64,000 bases of DNA, taken from Rhizohabitans arisaemae. GTDB taxonomy: Bacteria; Actinomycetota; Actinomycetes; Streptosporangiales; Streptosporangiaceae. Shown piece by piece: positions 1 through 11,390 of the stretch. The DNA is taken from assembly GCF_025996515.1 (NCBI RefSeq), contig NZ_BLRH01000035.1, positions 372,001 to 436,000 of the forward strand, in the 5' to 3' direction. The translations under genes and the position numbers were made by a program. The notes beneath the pieces were generated by a model. That model ran no database searches. It was not told where the DNA came from and worked only from the letters and a program-made list of their open reading frames with translations. Positions within the stretch are counted from its first letter, which is position 1; each line of letters opens with the position of its first letter.

Positions 1-4
1 AGGC

Positions 5-36
5 TTAGCCCGTACCGGATGGCTTGTACGGGCTAA
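5..36. terminator. hairpin terminator
   Basis: Perfect inverted repeat with 11-nt arms (TTAGCCCGTAC at 5-15, GTACGGGCTAA at 26-36) and a 10-nt loop. It lies beyond the end of the leftward transporter gene. No U-tract is visible, as is usual in high-GC actinobacteria. Confidence 0.6.
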
Positions 37-96
37 ACCGGATGGTCGCCCTGCGGTGGGCTCGGTCCGTCGCGCCGATTCCGCGTAGCCCGGATT

Positions 97-134
97 AGCC
101 CGTACCGGGCGGTTTGTCGGTGTGTGTACGGGCT
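97..134. terminator. hairpin terminator
   Basis: AGCCCGTAC at 97-105 pairs with GTACGGGCT at 126-134. The arm is the same as in the hairpin at 5-36, so two related hairpins stand in tandem downstream of the leftward EamA gene. Confidence 0.6.
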
Positions 135-186
135 TGGCCTGTCAGCGCGGAGGCCAACGGGTCCGGCCGGCTCCGGGTGCGGGAGG

Positions 187-1023
187 TCAGGCGGCGGCGA
201 TGAGGCCGACGGCGCCGAGGGCCAGGGCGACCCCGCCCATCTGCATGAGGCGGAGGCGTTCGCCGAGGATGTATCGGGCGAGCAGGAGGGTGCTCGCCGG
301 GTAGAGGGAGGCGAGGACCGCGATCAGGCTGAGGAGGCCGCCCTGCTGGACCGCGAGCAGGTAGAAGATGTTCGCCCCCATGTCCAGAACACCGGCGGAC
401 GCGATGACCCGGAGCGATCCGGCGCCGGGGCGCAGACTGCGGGCGGTGACCAGGGCGATGGTGACGACGAGGGCGATCGAGCTGAATCGGGCGCCGAGCA
501 GGGGCCACAGCCCGGCGTCGGCCGGGGCGACCTTGAGCAGGATGAAGAAGCCGCCGAATCCGGCGCCCGCGGCGAGCGCGGCCAGGACGGGGGCGAGGGT
601 GACGCGGCCTCCGCCGCCGGGCTCCCGGCTGATCAGGGCGACGGCGAGGATCGCCAGCGCGATCCCGAGCAGGGCGAGCGGCTTGGGCCGTTCGCCGGTG
701 ATCAGCCCGTACACAACGGGGATCGCGGCCGAGGCGATCGCGGTGGTGGGCGCGACCACGGACATCACCCCGGAGGCGAGGGCCCGGTAGAAGATGACGA
801 GGCCGCCGCCCCCGGCGAGTCCGGCGAGGGCGCCCCAGGCGAGTGCGGCGGGGCTGAAGCTGCCGGGGAGGAACGGGATGAGGGCGACCAGAAGTGCGAC
901 CCCGGCGATCTGGGATATCGCGACGACGGCGTAGACGGGGGAGCGTTTGCTGGCGAGTCCGCCGAAGAAGTCGGCCATGCCGTAGACGGCCGCGGAAGCC
1001 GTCGCGAGTACCACTGCCGTCAC
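187..1023 (-). CDS. EamA/DMT-superfamily transporter
   Basis: 278-residue polytopic membrane protein with about ten hydrophobic segments and the two-fold EamA layout of the drug/metabolite transporter superfamily. It begins MTAVVLATASAAVYGMADFF and most of the chain is Ala/Leu/Val/Gly-rich helices. Members export or import small metabolites such as amino acids, but the substrate cannot be read from sequence. It is a single gene, followed by two tandem hairpins at 5-134. The family call is firm and the substrate is unknown. Confidence 0.85.
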   Translation of the reverse strand: MTAVVLATASAAVYGMADFFGGLASKRSPVYAVVAISQIAGVALLVALIPFLPGSFSPAALAWGALAGLAGGGGLVIFYRALASGVMSVVAPTTAIASAAIPVVYGLITGERPKPLALLGIALAILAVALISREPGGGGRVTLAPVLAALAAGAGFGGFFILLKVAPADAGLWPLLGARFSSIALVVTIALVTARSLRPGAGSLRVIASAGVLDMGANIFYLLAVQQGGLLSLIAVLASLYPASTLLLARYILGERLRLMQMGGVALALGAVGLIAAA

Positions 1024-1111
1024 GAGTTATCCCTTACCTTTTCATGCTGTATCTGTAGGATTAACCACGGCAAATCACCTCTAGTGCGACAAACCATTCA
1101 CAAGGGGTCAA

Positions 1112-1270
1112 TTGCCTATCAAGTCAGTTGGTTATCTCAGGAATGCCGGGAACTCCCCGGCGCTCCGCGTGGACATCGACGCGACCTCCATGCCGGTCAG
1201 GCGTGCGGGCGCTCGCACGACACGGCCTGGGTACATCTCTGGAGAGCACCTCTTCATCGACGGGCGGTGA
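1112..1270 (+). CDS. possible small ORF, unknown
   Basis: A 52-codon frame from a TTG at 1112, preceded by AAGGGG at about 1102, running to TGA at 1268-1270. The next ORF starts 3 nt later (GTG 1274), which suggests translational coupling. The product is Arg-rich near its C-terminus and ends GEHLFIDGR. No family was recognised. The codon bias is weak, so this could also be the remnant of a longer gene. Confidence 0.3.
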   Translation: MPIKSVGYLRNAGNSPALRVDIDATSMPVRRAGARTTRPGYISGEHLFIDGR

Positions 1271-1273
1271 CCG

Positions 1274-1579
1274 GTGACCGATTCGGGTGCGGCGATCGAC
1301 AAGCTACAAGCCGAACTCGCTGCGCTTGGGGTGGCCGAAGCGTACGCCATAGGGGATAACTTCACGCTTTCCGTATGGATCGGACTTGTTATTTCTTATC
1401 AGGATGGATTCTATCGATGGAAAGAAGGGGCGGTGAAATGCCGCCATCTGGGTACTGATCCGGTTGGCTGCGCCACGCGGGTCGCACGCCGCTATCACGA
1501 ATTAAAAGCGGATGCTCCGCGTTGGTGGAAGAAGCACGTGAAAGGTCTTCCCGGTAGCGACGTCGGGGGTGATCGCTAG
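1274..1579 (+). CDS. hypothetical protein
   Basis: 101-residue unknown protein starting at a GTG just after a possible upstream small ORF. It has an amphipathic N-terminal helix, a central stretch rich in aromatics (FYRWKEG) and a C-terminal basic helix with WWKKH. Its base composition is less GC-rich than its neighbours (for example at 1361-1440), so it may be acquired or rapidly evolving. The length and domain style resemble small lineage-specific actinomycete proteins. No function is assigned. Confidence 0.55.
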   Translation: MTDSGAAIDKLQAELAALGVAEAYAIGDNFTLSVWIGLVISYQDGFYRWKEGAVKCRHLGTDPVGCATRVARRYHELKADAPRWWKKHVKGLPGSDVGGDR

Positions 1580-1599
1580 CAGTTTAGCCGGGGGGCGAA

Positions 1600-2412
1600 A
1601 TGTTGAGGTGCATGGGGTTTCGTTGTGCTGCCATCGGGGTGTTACTCGCGGTACCCGTCGTCAGCACGGTCTGTGCGTGCGGGGCCGCGCCGACGGTCCG
1701 GAAGATGAAGTCGATCGCGTCCCCGTTACCGGTCGCCACTCCTCAACCGAGTCCGAGTGACGCCCTGGCGATGCCCGTACCACCTCCCGAGCGGGACATC
1801 AACTGCATGAAGAGTAAGTGTATCGCCCTGACATTTGATGACGGACCGGGCAAATACACCAACCTTCTCCTGACGATGCTGGCGAAGCACCAGGCCCGGG
1901 CGACGTTCTTCGTGGTCGGCGCGAACGTGGTCGAATCACCTCGGGGGCTGTTGCTCCGGATGGTCCGCGAGGGCCATGAACTGGCCAATCACACCTGGGA
2001 CCACCCCTCGCTCCCGTCGCTGCCCCCGCTCGCCCTGCGAAGTCAGCTGCGCCGTACCCAGGAGGTCGTGATGTCGCTCTCCGGGGTGCGGATGACCCTC
2101 ATGCGCCCGCCGTACGGCGCCACCGACGCCAGGGTCGCCGCCGAGGCCCGCCGCCAGGGCCTGGCCGAGGTGATGTGGAGCATCGACACCATGGATTGGC
2201 GCGACCGGGACTCCTCGTTGGTGGCGCGGCGGACACTCCGCAATCCCAAGCCCGGTGCAATCGTGCTTTATCACGATATTCACCCGACGACGATCTACGC
2301 CATTCCGCGAATACTCCAAGGACTGGAGCGACAAGGTTTCACCTTCGTCACGGTTTCCGAACTCTACGGGGAGCGTAAGCCGCAGCCCGGCGCACGCTAC
2401 TTCAAACGGTGA
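1600..2412 (+). CDS. polysaccharide deacetylase, lipoprotein
   Basis: 270-residue NodB-homology (carbohydrate esterase 4) enzyme. It removes N- or O-acetyl groups from wall glycans such as peptidoglycan or chitin, outside the membrane. The N-terminus has a short basic start, a hydrophobic core and Cys residues in VCACG, consistent with a lipobox. CE4 motifs are intact: TFDDGPG (catalytic base and metal Asp), HTWDHPSL (metal His residues), RPPYGATD, DTMDWRD and LYHDIH. Its stop overlaps the next gene's start by 4 nt, so the two are translationally coupled. Confidence 0.9.
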   Translation: MLRCMGFRCAAIGVLLAVPVVSTVCACGAAPTVRKMKSIASPLPVATPQPSPSDALAMPVPPPERDINCMKSKCIALTFDDGPGKYTNLLLTMLAKHQARATFFVVGANVVESPRGLLLRMVREGHELANHTWDHPSLPSLPPLALRSQLRRTQEVVMSLSGVRMTLMRPPYGATDARVAAEARRQGLAEVMWSIDTMDWRDRDSSLVARRTLRNPKPGAIVLYHDIHPTTIYAIPRILQGLERQGFTFVTVSELYGERKPQPGARYFKR

Positions 2413-3956
2413 ACGCGCCCGCGGACATCGTCGGCGAGGTGATCCGGGGATACACCTTCGACGGTCCCACACTCGACCTCGGCGCGCTCGTCGTCGACGG
2501 GGCGGCCGACCCCCGGGCCCGGATCCGGATCCCGCTCGGCATGCTCAACCGGCACGGCCTGGTCGCCGGGGCGACCGGGACCGGGAAGACCAAAACCCTG
2601 CAGGTCATGGCCGAGCAGATCGCCGCCGCCGGAGTCCCGGTCTTCCTCGCCGACATCAAGGGCGATCTCTCCGGTATGGCGGAACCCGCCGAGCCCGGTT
2701 CGGCCGCGAGCGCGCGGGCCGCCGAGGTCGGCCAAACCTGGACACCCACCGGTTTTCCCGTCGAGTTCTACGCGCTCGGCGGGACCGGGACCGGGGTTCC
2801 GCTCCGTGCCACGATGTCGTCGTTCGGCCCGACGCTGCTCGCCAAGGTCCTCGGGCTCAACGAGACCCAGGAGTCCTCCCTCGGGCTGATCTTCCACTTC
2901 GCGGACCGGAACGGCCTGGCCCTGCTCGACCTGAAGGACCTGCGCGCGGTCATCCAGTACCTCGTCGGCGACGAGGGGAGTGAGGCGCTCAAGAACATCG
3001 GCGGACTCTCCCGCCAGACGGCCGGGGTGATTCTTCGCGCCCTGGTCAACTTCGAGGACCAGGGGGCGGACGCCTTCTTCGGCGAACCGGAGTTCGACAC
3101 CAGGGACCTGCTCCGGGTCACCCCGGACGGACGCGGAGTGGTCTCCGTGGTCGAACTCGCCGCGCTGCAGACCCAGCCGGCGCTCTTCTCCACATTCCTG
3201 ATGTGGCTGCTCGCCGACCTTTTCCAGGAGTTGCCGGAGGTCGGCGATCTGGACCGGCCCAAGCTGGTGTTCTTCTTCGACGAGGCGCACCTGCTCTTCG
3301 CCGGCGCCTCCAAGGCGTTCCTGCAGGCGATCACCCAGACGGTCCGGTTGATCCGCTCCAAGGGGGTCGGCGTCTTCTTCGTCACGCAGACCCCCAAGGA
3401 CGTGCCGCCGGACGTGCTCGCGCAGCTGGGCTCCCGGGTCCAGCACGCCGTCCGGGCGTTCACCCCGCAGGACGCCAAATCGCTGAAGGCGACGGTGTCG
3501 ACCTTCCCGAACTCCGCGTACGACCTGGAGGAGGTCCTCACCCGGCTGGGCATCGGCGAGGCGGTCGTCACCGTGCTCTCCGAACGGGGCGTGCCGACCC
3601 CGGTCGCCTGGACCCGGCTGCGTGCTCCGGAGTCGCGGATGGGGCCCGCCGACCCCCAGAAGATCGCGGAGATGGTACGGGCCTCGCCGCTGGAGGCCAA
3701 GTACGGCGAGGCGGTCGACCGTGACTCGGCCTACGAGCGGCTCACGGCCAAGCTCGCCCCGCCGCCGGAGCAGGCACCCGAGGCGCCCGCGCCCGCCGCG
3801 CCCGAGCGGGGCGGGTTCGACGAACGCGCGGAGCCGTCGATGCTGGAGAACGTCCTGGAATCGAAGCTGCTCCGGTCTTTCGCCAGGTCGGCGGCGTCCT
3901 CACTGGGCCGCGAGATCTCCAGGTCCATCTTCGGCACCGGCAAACGCCGCCGGTGA
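2409..3956 (+). CDS. HerA-like ATPase (DUF853 family)
   Basis: 515-residue protein of the HerA/DUF853 (YjgR-type) P-loop ATPase family. Walker A is GATGTGKTKT near residue 52 and Walker B is LVFFFDEAHLLF near residue 285. HerA-type ATPases translocate DNA or act in NTP-driven processes; the YjgR branch has no settled role. The C-terminal tail is charged and Pro-rich, ending in a basic GKRRR. The GTG start lies inside the last codons of the deacetylase. The partnership with a wall deacetylase is conserved only by operon inference here. Confidence 0.88.
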   Translation: MNAPADIVGEVIRGYTFDGPTLDLGALVVDGAADPRARIRIPLGMLNRHGLVAGATGTGKTKTLQVMAEQIAAAGVPVFLADIKGDLSGMAEPAEPGSAASARAAEVGQTWTPTGFPVEFYALGGTGTGVPLRATMSSFGPTLLAKVLGLNETQESSLGLIFHFADRNGLALLDLKDLRAVIQYLVGDEGSEALKNIGGLSRQTAGVILRALVNFEDQGADAFFGEPEFDTRDLLRVTPDGRGVVSVVELAALQTQPALFSTFLMWLLADLFQELPEVGDLDRPKLVFFFDEAHLLFAGASKAFLQAITQTVRLIRSKGVGVFFVTQTPKDVPPDVLAQLGSRVQHAVRAFTPQDAKSLKATVSTFPNSAYDLEEVLTRLGIGEAVVTVLSERGVPTPVAWTRLRAPESRMGPADPQKIAEMVRASPLEAKYGEAVDRDSAYERLTAKLAPPPEQAPEAPAPAAPERGGFDERAEPSMLENVLESKLLRSFARSAASSLGREISRSIFGTGKRRR

Positions 3957-3987
3957 CCGCGGAGCCGCGGCTCCGGTACGGCCGGGG

Positions 3988-4599
3988 TCAGCGGCGGGGG
4001 ATGACGCCGCAGACGATGCGGTCGCCCGCGTCGCCGGTCTTGTTGGTGGCCTCGTCGGGCCCGGCTTTGCCGCCGGGTCCGGTGTACCGCGGGGGGATGT
4101 GGGCGTAGTTGTCCCGGGCCACGTGCACGATCACGGCGCTGCCGTCCGCGTCCCTGAGATCCTCGGGGTGGAATCGATCGGTGAACGAGGCCGCCTCGGC
4201 CGACCCGTCCTCGCCGGCGAGCAGCGTGGGCAGGTCGCCGGTGTGCTCACCGTGGAGGTGTCCGCCGACGTCGGCGTGCGGACCGGCGGAGAAGAAGGGG
4301 GTGACCTTTCCGGTCGCCGGGTCGACGGATTTGGGGTCGCAGATCCCGACGGAGTGGATGTGAAATCCGTGGTAGCCGGGAGACAGTTTCCAAACCCGCC
4401 CGGTTATCCGTGTTTTTCCATTCTTGGCCAGATTTATGGACACCCAGCCCGCGGAATTCCCGTTCACATCCTTGAGCTGGACCTGGAGGGGCTCCTTGTC
4501 GGTGTCCGTCGCCTGCATCGCCATCGTGGAGGCCGCGATTCCGCCGATCACCGCCACCGAGACCGCCGCGATCACCAAGCGCTTGATATTACGTGCCAC
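3988..4599 (-). CDS. sodC: Cu/Zn superoxide dismutase, secreted
   Basis: 203-residue Cu,Zn superoxide dismutase that converts superoxide to O2 and H2O2 outside the membrane. The chosen start is GTG at 4599, preceded by GAAGGAGA; an upstream ATG would add 34 unlikely residues. An N-terminal hydrophobic segment (LVIAAVSVAVIGGIAAS) is a signal or anchor. Copper and zinc ligand motifs are present: GFHIHSVG, GGHLHGEH and, near the C-terminus, VIVHVARDN. Cysteines in GICDP and RIVCGV can form the family disulfide. It appears to be monocistronic. Confidence 0.88.
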   Translation of the reverse strand: MARNIKRLVIAAVSVAVIGGIAASTMAMQATDTDKEPLQVQLKDVNGNSAGWVSINLAKNGKTRITGRVWKLSPGYHGFHIHSVGICDPKSVDPATGKVTPFFSAGPHADVGGHLHGEHTGDLPTLLAGEDGSAEAASFTDRFHPEDLRDADGSAVIVHVARDNYAHIPPRYTGPGGKAGPDEATNKTGDAGDRIVCGVIPRR

Positions 4600-4791
4600 G
4601 GGATTCTCCTTCAACCAGACGGCCCGCTGAAGAACGAGCATGCCGCATTGCGGAGGGAAATCCGCAGATGCCCGTGGCGTGGCGCCGCGCAAGCCGTACA
4701 TTCCCGTGGACGTTTATTCATAAGAGCCGATTTTTCGGCAACCAATAAATTGGCGGGCTATTCGGGGTGGACAGACGCGCCGGAAACGGGT

Positions 4792-4827
4792 GACGGCCCG
4801 CCGGTGGGGTGCACCGGGCGGGCCGTC
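4792..4827. terminator. terminator of typA
   Basis: GACGGCCCGCC at 4792-4802 pairs with GGCGGGCCGTC at 4817-4827. The stem extends inward through GGTG/CACC with one bulge. It lies 23 nt beyond the stop of the leftward typA gene. Confidence 0.7.
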
Positions 4828-4849
4828 GGGACAGCGGTGAAGCGGGGCG

Positions 4850-6706
<1,857 letters not shown>

Positions 6707-6946
6707 GTAAGGCTGTGCTCCTGTCGAGGGGCGCTCTGATTCGCCGGGGACGACCGCCAGACTTGTGCGGCTTAACCAGTCTAGTTGACGCGTTCACACC
6801 GAAGACCCGGCCGTCAAGGTCTGTCGCGCACCGGACTTCGCATCAGCCAGAACAGCAAAAAGTGATCCGAAATTTCCGAGCAGATCATGTTTTTTCGCTC
6901 GCATTGGGTATGCGGGGGGTCGCGCAGCGGATTTAGCCTTGAGTCC

Positions 6947-7894
6947 ATGCGACTGATCACCATGGAGGACGTCCGGACGGCGTCCGAGGCCATCAGAGGG
7001 ACGGCCGTCCGGACCCCGCTGCTCCCCGTCCCCACACTGAGCGGAGCGAGCGGCGGGTTCTGGGTCAAACCGGAGAACCTCCAGCCGATCGGCGCCTTCA
7101 AGATCCGCGGTGCGCACAACGCGCTCGTCGCTCTCGGGCCGTCCCGGGCCGCCCGCGGCGTGGTGACCCACTCCTCCGGCAACCACGGCCAGGCCCTGGC
7201 CTACGCGGCCCGTGTCCTCGGCGTCCCGTGCGTGGTCGTCTCCCCGGAGAACGCGGCGCCGGTGAAGGTCGCGGCGATGCGTGACCTCGGCGCCGAGGTC
7301 GTCCTGGTCGGGTTGGACGAGCGCCTGGACACCGCCGAGGAGATCGCCGCCGATCGCGGCATGGCGTTGATCCCGCCCTTCGACCACCCCGACGTCATCG
7401 CCGGTCAGGGCACGGTCGGCCTGGAGATCCTCGAAGACCTCCCCGACGTCGACGTGGTGCTGGTCCCGGTCGGCGGCGGTGGACTCGCCGCGGGCGTGAG
7501 CACGGCCGTCAAGGCGCTGCGCCCCCGCACCGTGGTGCTCGGCGTGGAGCCCGGGCTCGCCGCGGACGCGCAGGAGAGCCTGGTGGCGGGCGAGCTGATG
7601 GCCTGGCCGGCCGCGCGCACCTCACGCACCGTCGCCGACGGGCTGCGGTCGACCTCGCTGTCGGAGCTGACCTTCGCCCACCTCAAGGAGCACCTCGACG
7701 GGATCGTCACCGTCTCCGAGGAGGAGATCAAATCGGCGATGCGGGAGCTGGTCAGGGCGGCGAGGCTCGTCGCGGAACCCAGCGGCGCGGTGACCACGGC
7801 CGCCTACCTGGCCGGGCGGACGCCCCCCGGCCGTACCGTCGCGGTGGTCTCCGGCGGGAACACCGATCCGGCTTTCCTGGCCACACTGCTGTAG
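6947..7894 (+). CDS. threonine/serine dehydratase (PLP)
   Basis: 315-residue fold-type II PLP enzyme. It resembles threonine dehydratases and the serine racemase / 3-hydroxyaspartate ammonia-lyase group, which eliminate the beta-hydroxyl of amino acids to give keto acids and ammonia. The PLP lysine is in GAFKIRGA, the substrate loop is SSGNHGQA, and the phosphate-binding loop is PVGGGGLAAG. It lacks the C-terminal ACT regulatory domain of biosynthetic IlvA, so it is probably catabolic. I chose ATG 6947; TAGCCT lies 7 nt upstream, which suggests a leaderless transcript. Confidence 0.88.
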   Translation: MRLITMEDVRTASEAIRGTAVRTPLLPVPTLSGASGGFWVKPENLQPIGAFKIRGAHNALVALGPSRAARGVVTHSSGNHGQALAYAARVLGVPCVVVSPENAAPVKVAAMRDLGAEVVLVGLDERLDTAEEIAADRGMALIPPFDHPDVIAGQGTVGLEILEDLPDVDVVLVPVGGGGLAAGVSTAVKALRPRTVVLGVEPGLAADAQESLVAGELMAWPAARTSRTVADGLRSTSLSELTFAHLKEHLDGIVTVSEEEIKSAMRELVRAARLVAEPSGAVTTAAYLAGRTPPGRTVAVVSGGNTDPAFLATLL

Positions 7895-8070
7895 AGAGGC
7901 CACGCTCCGCAGGGCCGCACTCCGGTGGCCGGGCTCCTGTAAAAAGCTCGTGGCCGCCCCGAGGGGTTGGCCGGGCGCCGATCGGCGCAGGGGAGGATAA
8001 GGGGGTTTCCCGGCGGGCGGTGGAGCCCGGCGGACGACGAGCGGGATCGCTTCAGATCGGAGGGACGCAG

Positions 8071-8916
8071 GTGGCGCCGTACTTCTCGGTGATTCTCCGT
8101 ACGCGGGACGGGGTGCACATCGACGCCGCGCATACGCCGTACCGGTCGGCCCTGCACGCCGGTGAGCCTCCGGTGGCGTCCCTCAGACACACCGGGGTGG
8201 TCTCCCACGGGGCGCCGGCCGGTCGCGAGCGCGTGGGCGGCGAGCAGCCCAGGCTGGGGATCGTGCTCGCCCACGGCTTCACCGGGTCGTGGCGGGAGCA
8301 GACCACGCGGCGGATCACCCATGCGCTGAGCGCGTTCGGCGGCGTGCTCTCCTTCGACTTCCGCGGACACGGCCGGTCCGCGGGCGAGTCGACGGTGGGG
8401 GACTCGGAGGTCTTCGACGTCGAGGCGGCGGTCCGCCACGTCCGGGGGCTGGACTACGACCGGGTGGCCGTGGTCGGCTTCTCGATGGGCGCCGCGACCG
8501 CCGTACGCCATGCCGCCCTGCACGGCGGTGTCGACGCGGTCGTCGCGGTCAGCGGGCCGAGCCGCTGGTACTACCGGGGGACCCGGTCCATGCGCCGGGT
8601 GCACTGGGCGATCGAGCAGCCGCTCGGCCGGGCGGTGGCGCGCCTGGTCAAGGGGACGCGGGTCCGGTCGGCGAGCTGGGATCCGGTGCCCGCCGCCCCG
8701 CACGAGGTGGCCGGGCTGATCGCGCCGACCCCGCTGCTGGTGGTGCACGGGGACGCCGACGCGTTCTTCCCCGTCGAGCACGCCTATCAGCTGTACGGCG
8801 CGGCGCGCGAGCCGAAGGAGCTGTGGATCGAGCAGGGGTACGGGCACGCCGAGTCCGCGGCCACCCCCGCTTTGATCAACAAGATCGGGCGGTGGATTCA
8901 CCACCGGATACCGTGA
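8071..8916 (+). CDS. alpha/beta hydrolase
   Basis: 281-residue alpha/beta-hydrolase fold enzyme. An oxyanion-region HGFTGSW is followed by nucleophile elbow GFSMGAA, acid HGDADAFFP and histidine GYGHAES, so the catalytic triad is complete. The GTG at 8071 was chosen because CGGAGGGA lies 6-12 nt upstream. The most similar named groups are esterases and peptidase-like S9/S15 relatives. The substrate is unknown, and it is a stand-alone gene between the dehydratase and pta. Confidence 0.82.
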   Translation: MAPYFSVILRTRDGVHIDAAHTPYRSALHAGEPPVASLRHTGVVSHGAPAGRERVGGEQPRLGIVLAHGFTGSWREQTTRRITHALSAFGGVLSFDFRGHGRSAGESTVGDSEVFDVEAAVRHVRGLDYDRVAVVGFSMGAATAVRHAALHGGVDAVVAVSGPSRWYYRGTRSMRRVHWAIEQPLGRAVARLVKGTRVRSASWDPVPAAPHEVAGLIAPTPLLVVHGDADAFFPVEHAYQLYGAAREPKELWIEQGYGHAESAATPALINKIGRWIHHRIP

Positions 8917-9048
8917 AGATCCCCAGCTCAGGACAGAGAAGCATAAACAAAGACATGGAGAAGTAATAGGCGAAAACTCGACGTTTATCGGGTAGATGTG
9001 GGGCACCGGCGCGATCGGTACAGCTATCGGCGCAGTGAGGAGCTCCAG

Positions 9049-11121
9049 GTGACGAAGAGCATCTACGTAGCGGGGATCGGACGCCGCGACGGCCGCCAGA
9101 TCGTGGAACTCGGCCTCGCGGAGCTCCTGTCCACCCGGGTCGACCGGGTCGGCGTCTTCCGCCCCATCACCCACGACGGCGAGGACGTCCCCTGGGGTGA
9201 CCGCACCCTGGAACTCCTGCACGAGCGCTACCGGCTCGTCACGCCCGCCCCGGACGCGCGGGGGATCTCCAGCGCCGAGGCCGCCGAGCTCTACACCGCA
9301 CAGGGCACCGAAGCGCTCATCAGCCGGATCGTCACCCGCTTCCACACCCTGGAGCAGGAGTGCGACGGGGTCCTCATCCTCGGCAGCCACTTCGAATCCG
9401 ACGACCTGCCGCGGGAGCTCGGCTTCAACGCCCGGCTCGCGGCCGAGTGCGGGGCCCCGGTGATCGCCGTCGTCGGCGGGCTGAACCGCGACGCCGACGA
9501 GATCAACATGCAGCTGCGCAGCGCGTACCAGACCTTCACCGACCTGCGGTGCGAGGTGCTCGCCGTGATCGCCAACCGGATCGGGGACGGACTGGACATC
9601 GATCCCGGCCTTCCCGTGCCCTGCTACGTCATCCCGGAGAACCCCGTGCTCTCCGCGCCCACGATCGCCCAGGTCGTGGCGGCCGTACGCGGCACACTGC
9701 TGCTCGGGGACGACGAGTCGCTCCTGCGGGACGTCCGGGGGTACGTCTTCGGGGGCGCCACCATCCCCGTCTTCCTCGACCACCTCACCGAGGGGTCGCT
9801 GGTCATCGCGCCCGGCGACCGATCCGACATCCTGATCGCCGCGATGTCCGCGCACGCCGCCTCGTCCCCACCGCTGGCCGGGGTCGTGCTCACCCTGGGG
9901 GAGAAGCCGAACGCCCTCGTCACCAAACTCGCCAAACGCCTGGCCCCGGGTGTCCCGGTACTGTCCAGCGCGAAGAACAGCTTCACGGTCGCCAATACGC
10001 TCGGCGGGCTCGAAGGGCGGCTCGACCCCGAGAACCCCCGCAAGGTCGAGATCGCGCTCGGCCACTTCGACCGGCACGTCGACACCGCGGACCTGTCCGG
10101 CCGCATCGAGCTCGCGACCTCCGACCACGTCACCCCGATGATGTTCGAGTACGCGCTGCTGGAGCGGGCCAGGGCCGTCCGCCGCCACATCGTGCTGCCG
10201 GAGGGGACCGAGGAGCGGATCCTGCGCGCCGCGGAGATCCTGCTCCGGCGCGGGGTGTGCGAGCTGACCCTGCTCGGCGCGGAACCGGACGTCCGGCGGC
10301 GGATCGCCGACCTCGGTCTGGACCTGCCCGGGGTCAGGTTCACCGATCCGGCGGACTCGCTCCTGCGCGACCAGTTCGCCGAGCGGTACGCCAAACTCCG
10401 CGCGCACCGCGGGGTGACCCTGGAGCTCGCCAGGGACGTGATGAGCGATCCCAACTACTTCGGGACGATGATGGTCGAGGTCGGCATGGCCGACGGCATG
10501 GTCTCCGGCTCGGTCCACACCACCGCGGCGACGATCCGGCCCGCCTTCGAGATCATCAAGACCTCGGAGGGCACGTCGACCGTCTCCAGCGTCTTCTTCA
10601 TGCTGCTGCCCAAGCAGGTGCTGGTGTACGGCGACTGCGCGGTCAACCCCGATCCCACGGCCGACCAGCTCGCCGACATCGCGATCTCGTCGGCGGCCAC
10701 GGCGGCGCTGTTCGGCGTGGAGCCCCGGGTCGCGATGCTCTCCTACTCCACCGGTGCCTCCGGGACCGGCGCCGACGTGGAGAAGGTACGGGACGCCACC
10801 CAGATCATCCGGGAGCGGGCACCGGAGCTGCTCGTGGAGGGGCCGCTTCAGTACGACGCCGCGGTCGACCCCACGGTCGCGGCGACCAAAGTGGCCGACT
10901 CCGCGGTGGCCGGCCACGCAACGGTCCTGATATTTCCGGATTTGAACAGGGGGAACAACACGTACAAGGCGGTTCAGCGTTCCGCCGGGGCGATCGCCGT
11001 CGGGCCCGTCCTGCAGGGGCTGCGCAAACCCGTCAACGACCTCTCCCGGGGCGCGCTCGTCTCCGACATCGTCAACACGATCGCCATCACCGCCATCCAG
11101 GCCCAGCGCCCCGGCTTCTGA
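9049..11121 (+). CDS. pta: phosphate acetyltransferase
   Basis: 690-residue long-form Pta, interconverting acetyl-CoA and acetyl phosphate. The N-terminal P-loop-like/DRTGG part starts SIYVAGIGRRDG. The C-terminal phosphotransacetylase domain has VLPEGTEERILRAAE, the GMADGMVSG segment and a conserved end (LSRGALVSDIVN). GTG 9049 follows a GAGGAG at 9037-9042. The usual partner acetate kinase gene (ackA) does not follow: the next gene is a TetR regulator on the other strand. Confidence 0.94.
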   Translation: MTKSIYVAGIGRRDGRQIVELGLAELLSTRVDRVGVFRPITHDGEDVPWGDRTLELLHERYRLVTPAPDARGISSAEAAELYTAQGTEALISRIVTRFHTLEQECDGVLILGSHFESDDLPRELGFNARLAAECGAPVIAVVGGLNRDADEINMQLRSAYQTFTDLRCEVLAVIANRIGDGLDIDPGLPVPCYVIPENPVLSAPTIAQVVAAVRGTLLLGDDESLLRDVRGYVFGGATIPVFLDHLTEGSLVIAPGDRSDILIAAMSAHAASSPPLAGVVLTLGEKPNALVTKLAKRLAPGVPVLSSAKNSFTVANTLGGLEGRLDPENPRKVEIALGHFDRHVDTADLSGRIELATSDHVTPMMFEYALLERARAVRRHIVLPEGTEERILRAAEILLRRGVCELTLLGAEPDVRRRIADLGLDLPGVRFTDPADSLLRDQFAERYAKLRAHRGVTLELARDVMSDPNYFGTMMVEVGMADGMVSGSVHTTAATIRPAFEIIKTSEGTSTVSSVFFMLLPKQVLVYGDCAVNPDPTADQLADIAISSAATAALFGVEPRVAMLSYSTGASGTGADVEKVRDATQIIRERAPELLVEGPLQYDAAVDPTVAATKVADSAVAGHATVLIFPDLNRGNNTYKAVQRSAGAIAVGPVLQGLRKPVNDLSRGALVSDIVNTIAITAIQAQRPGF

Positions 11122-11390
11122 CCTGGGCTTACGGCTCACATCCTGATCGGGTACGGGTGCAGCCGGGCCGGTCCGCGCTTCGCACCCGAGCAGGCGCCGC
11201 CTGAGGCTGTACGGCTGTCGCGGCGTTCGCCGTACGACGGCATGGCCCGGCGGCTGCGCCGCGACCTCCGGCCCCGTCCGATCCGGTACGGCTGCCGCGA
11301 GGGCGGGCCGGTGGCTCGCCTGGAGGTGTGGCCGCCCTGTGGCGGTACCGGCCGCTTCGATCCCCTATCGGGGTGAGCACACCTCGGGTC

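Noticed and set aside
124-1359. Long rightward frame of Gly/Arg/Asp-rich sequence
   Set aside because: It runs antisense to the EamA gene and shows the composition of a GC-skew artefact; the minus strand gives a clean polytopic protein.
7804-11139. Very long leftward frame antisense to the hydrolase and pta
   Set aside because: The rightward frames carry complete catalytic motifs and ribosome sites; the antisense frame has none.
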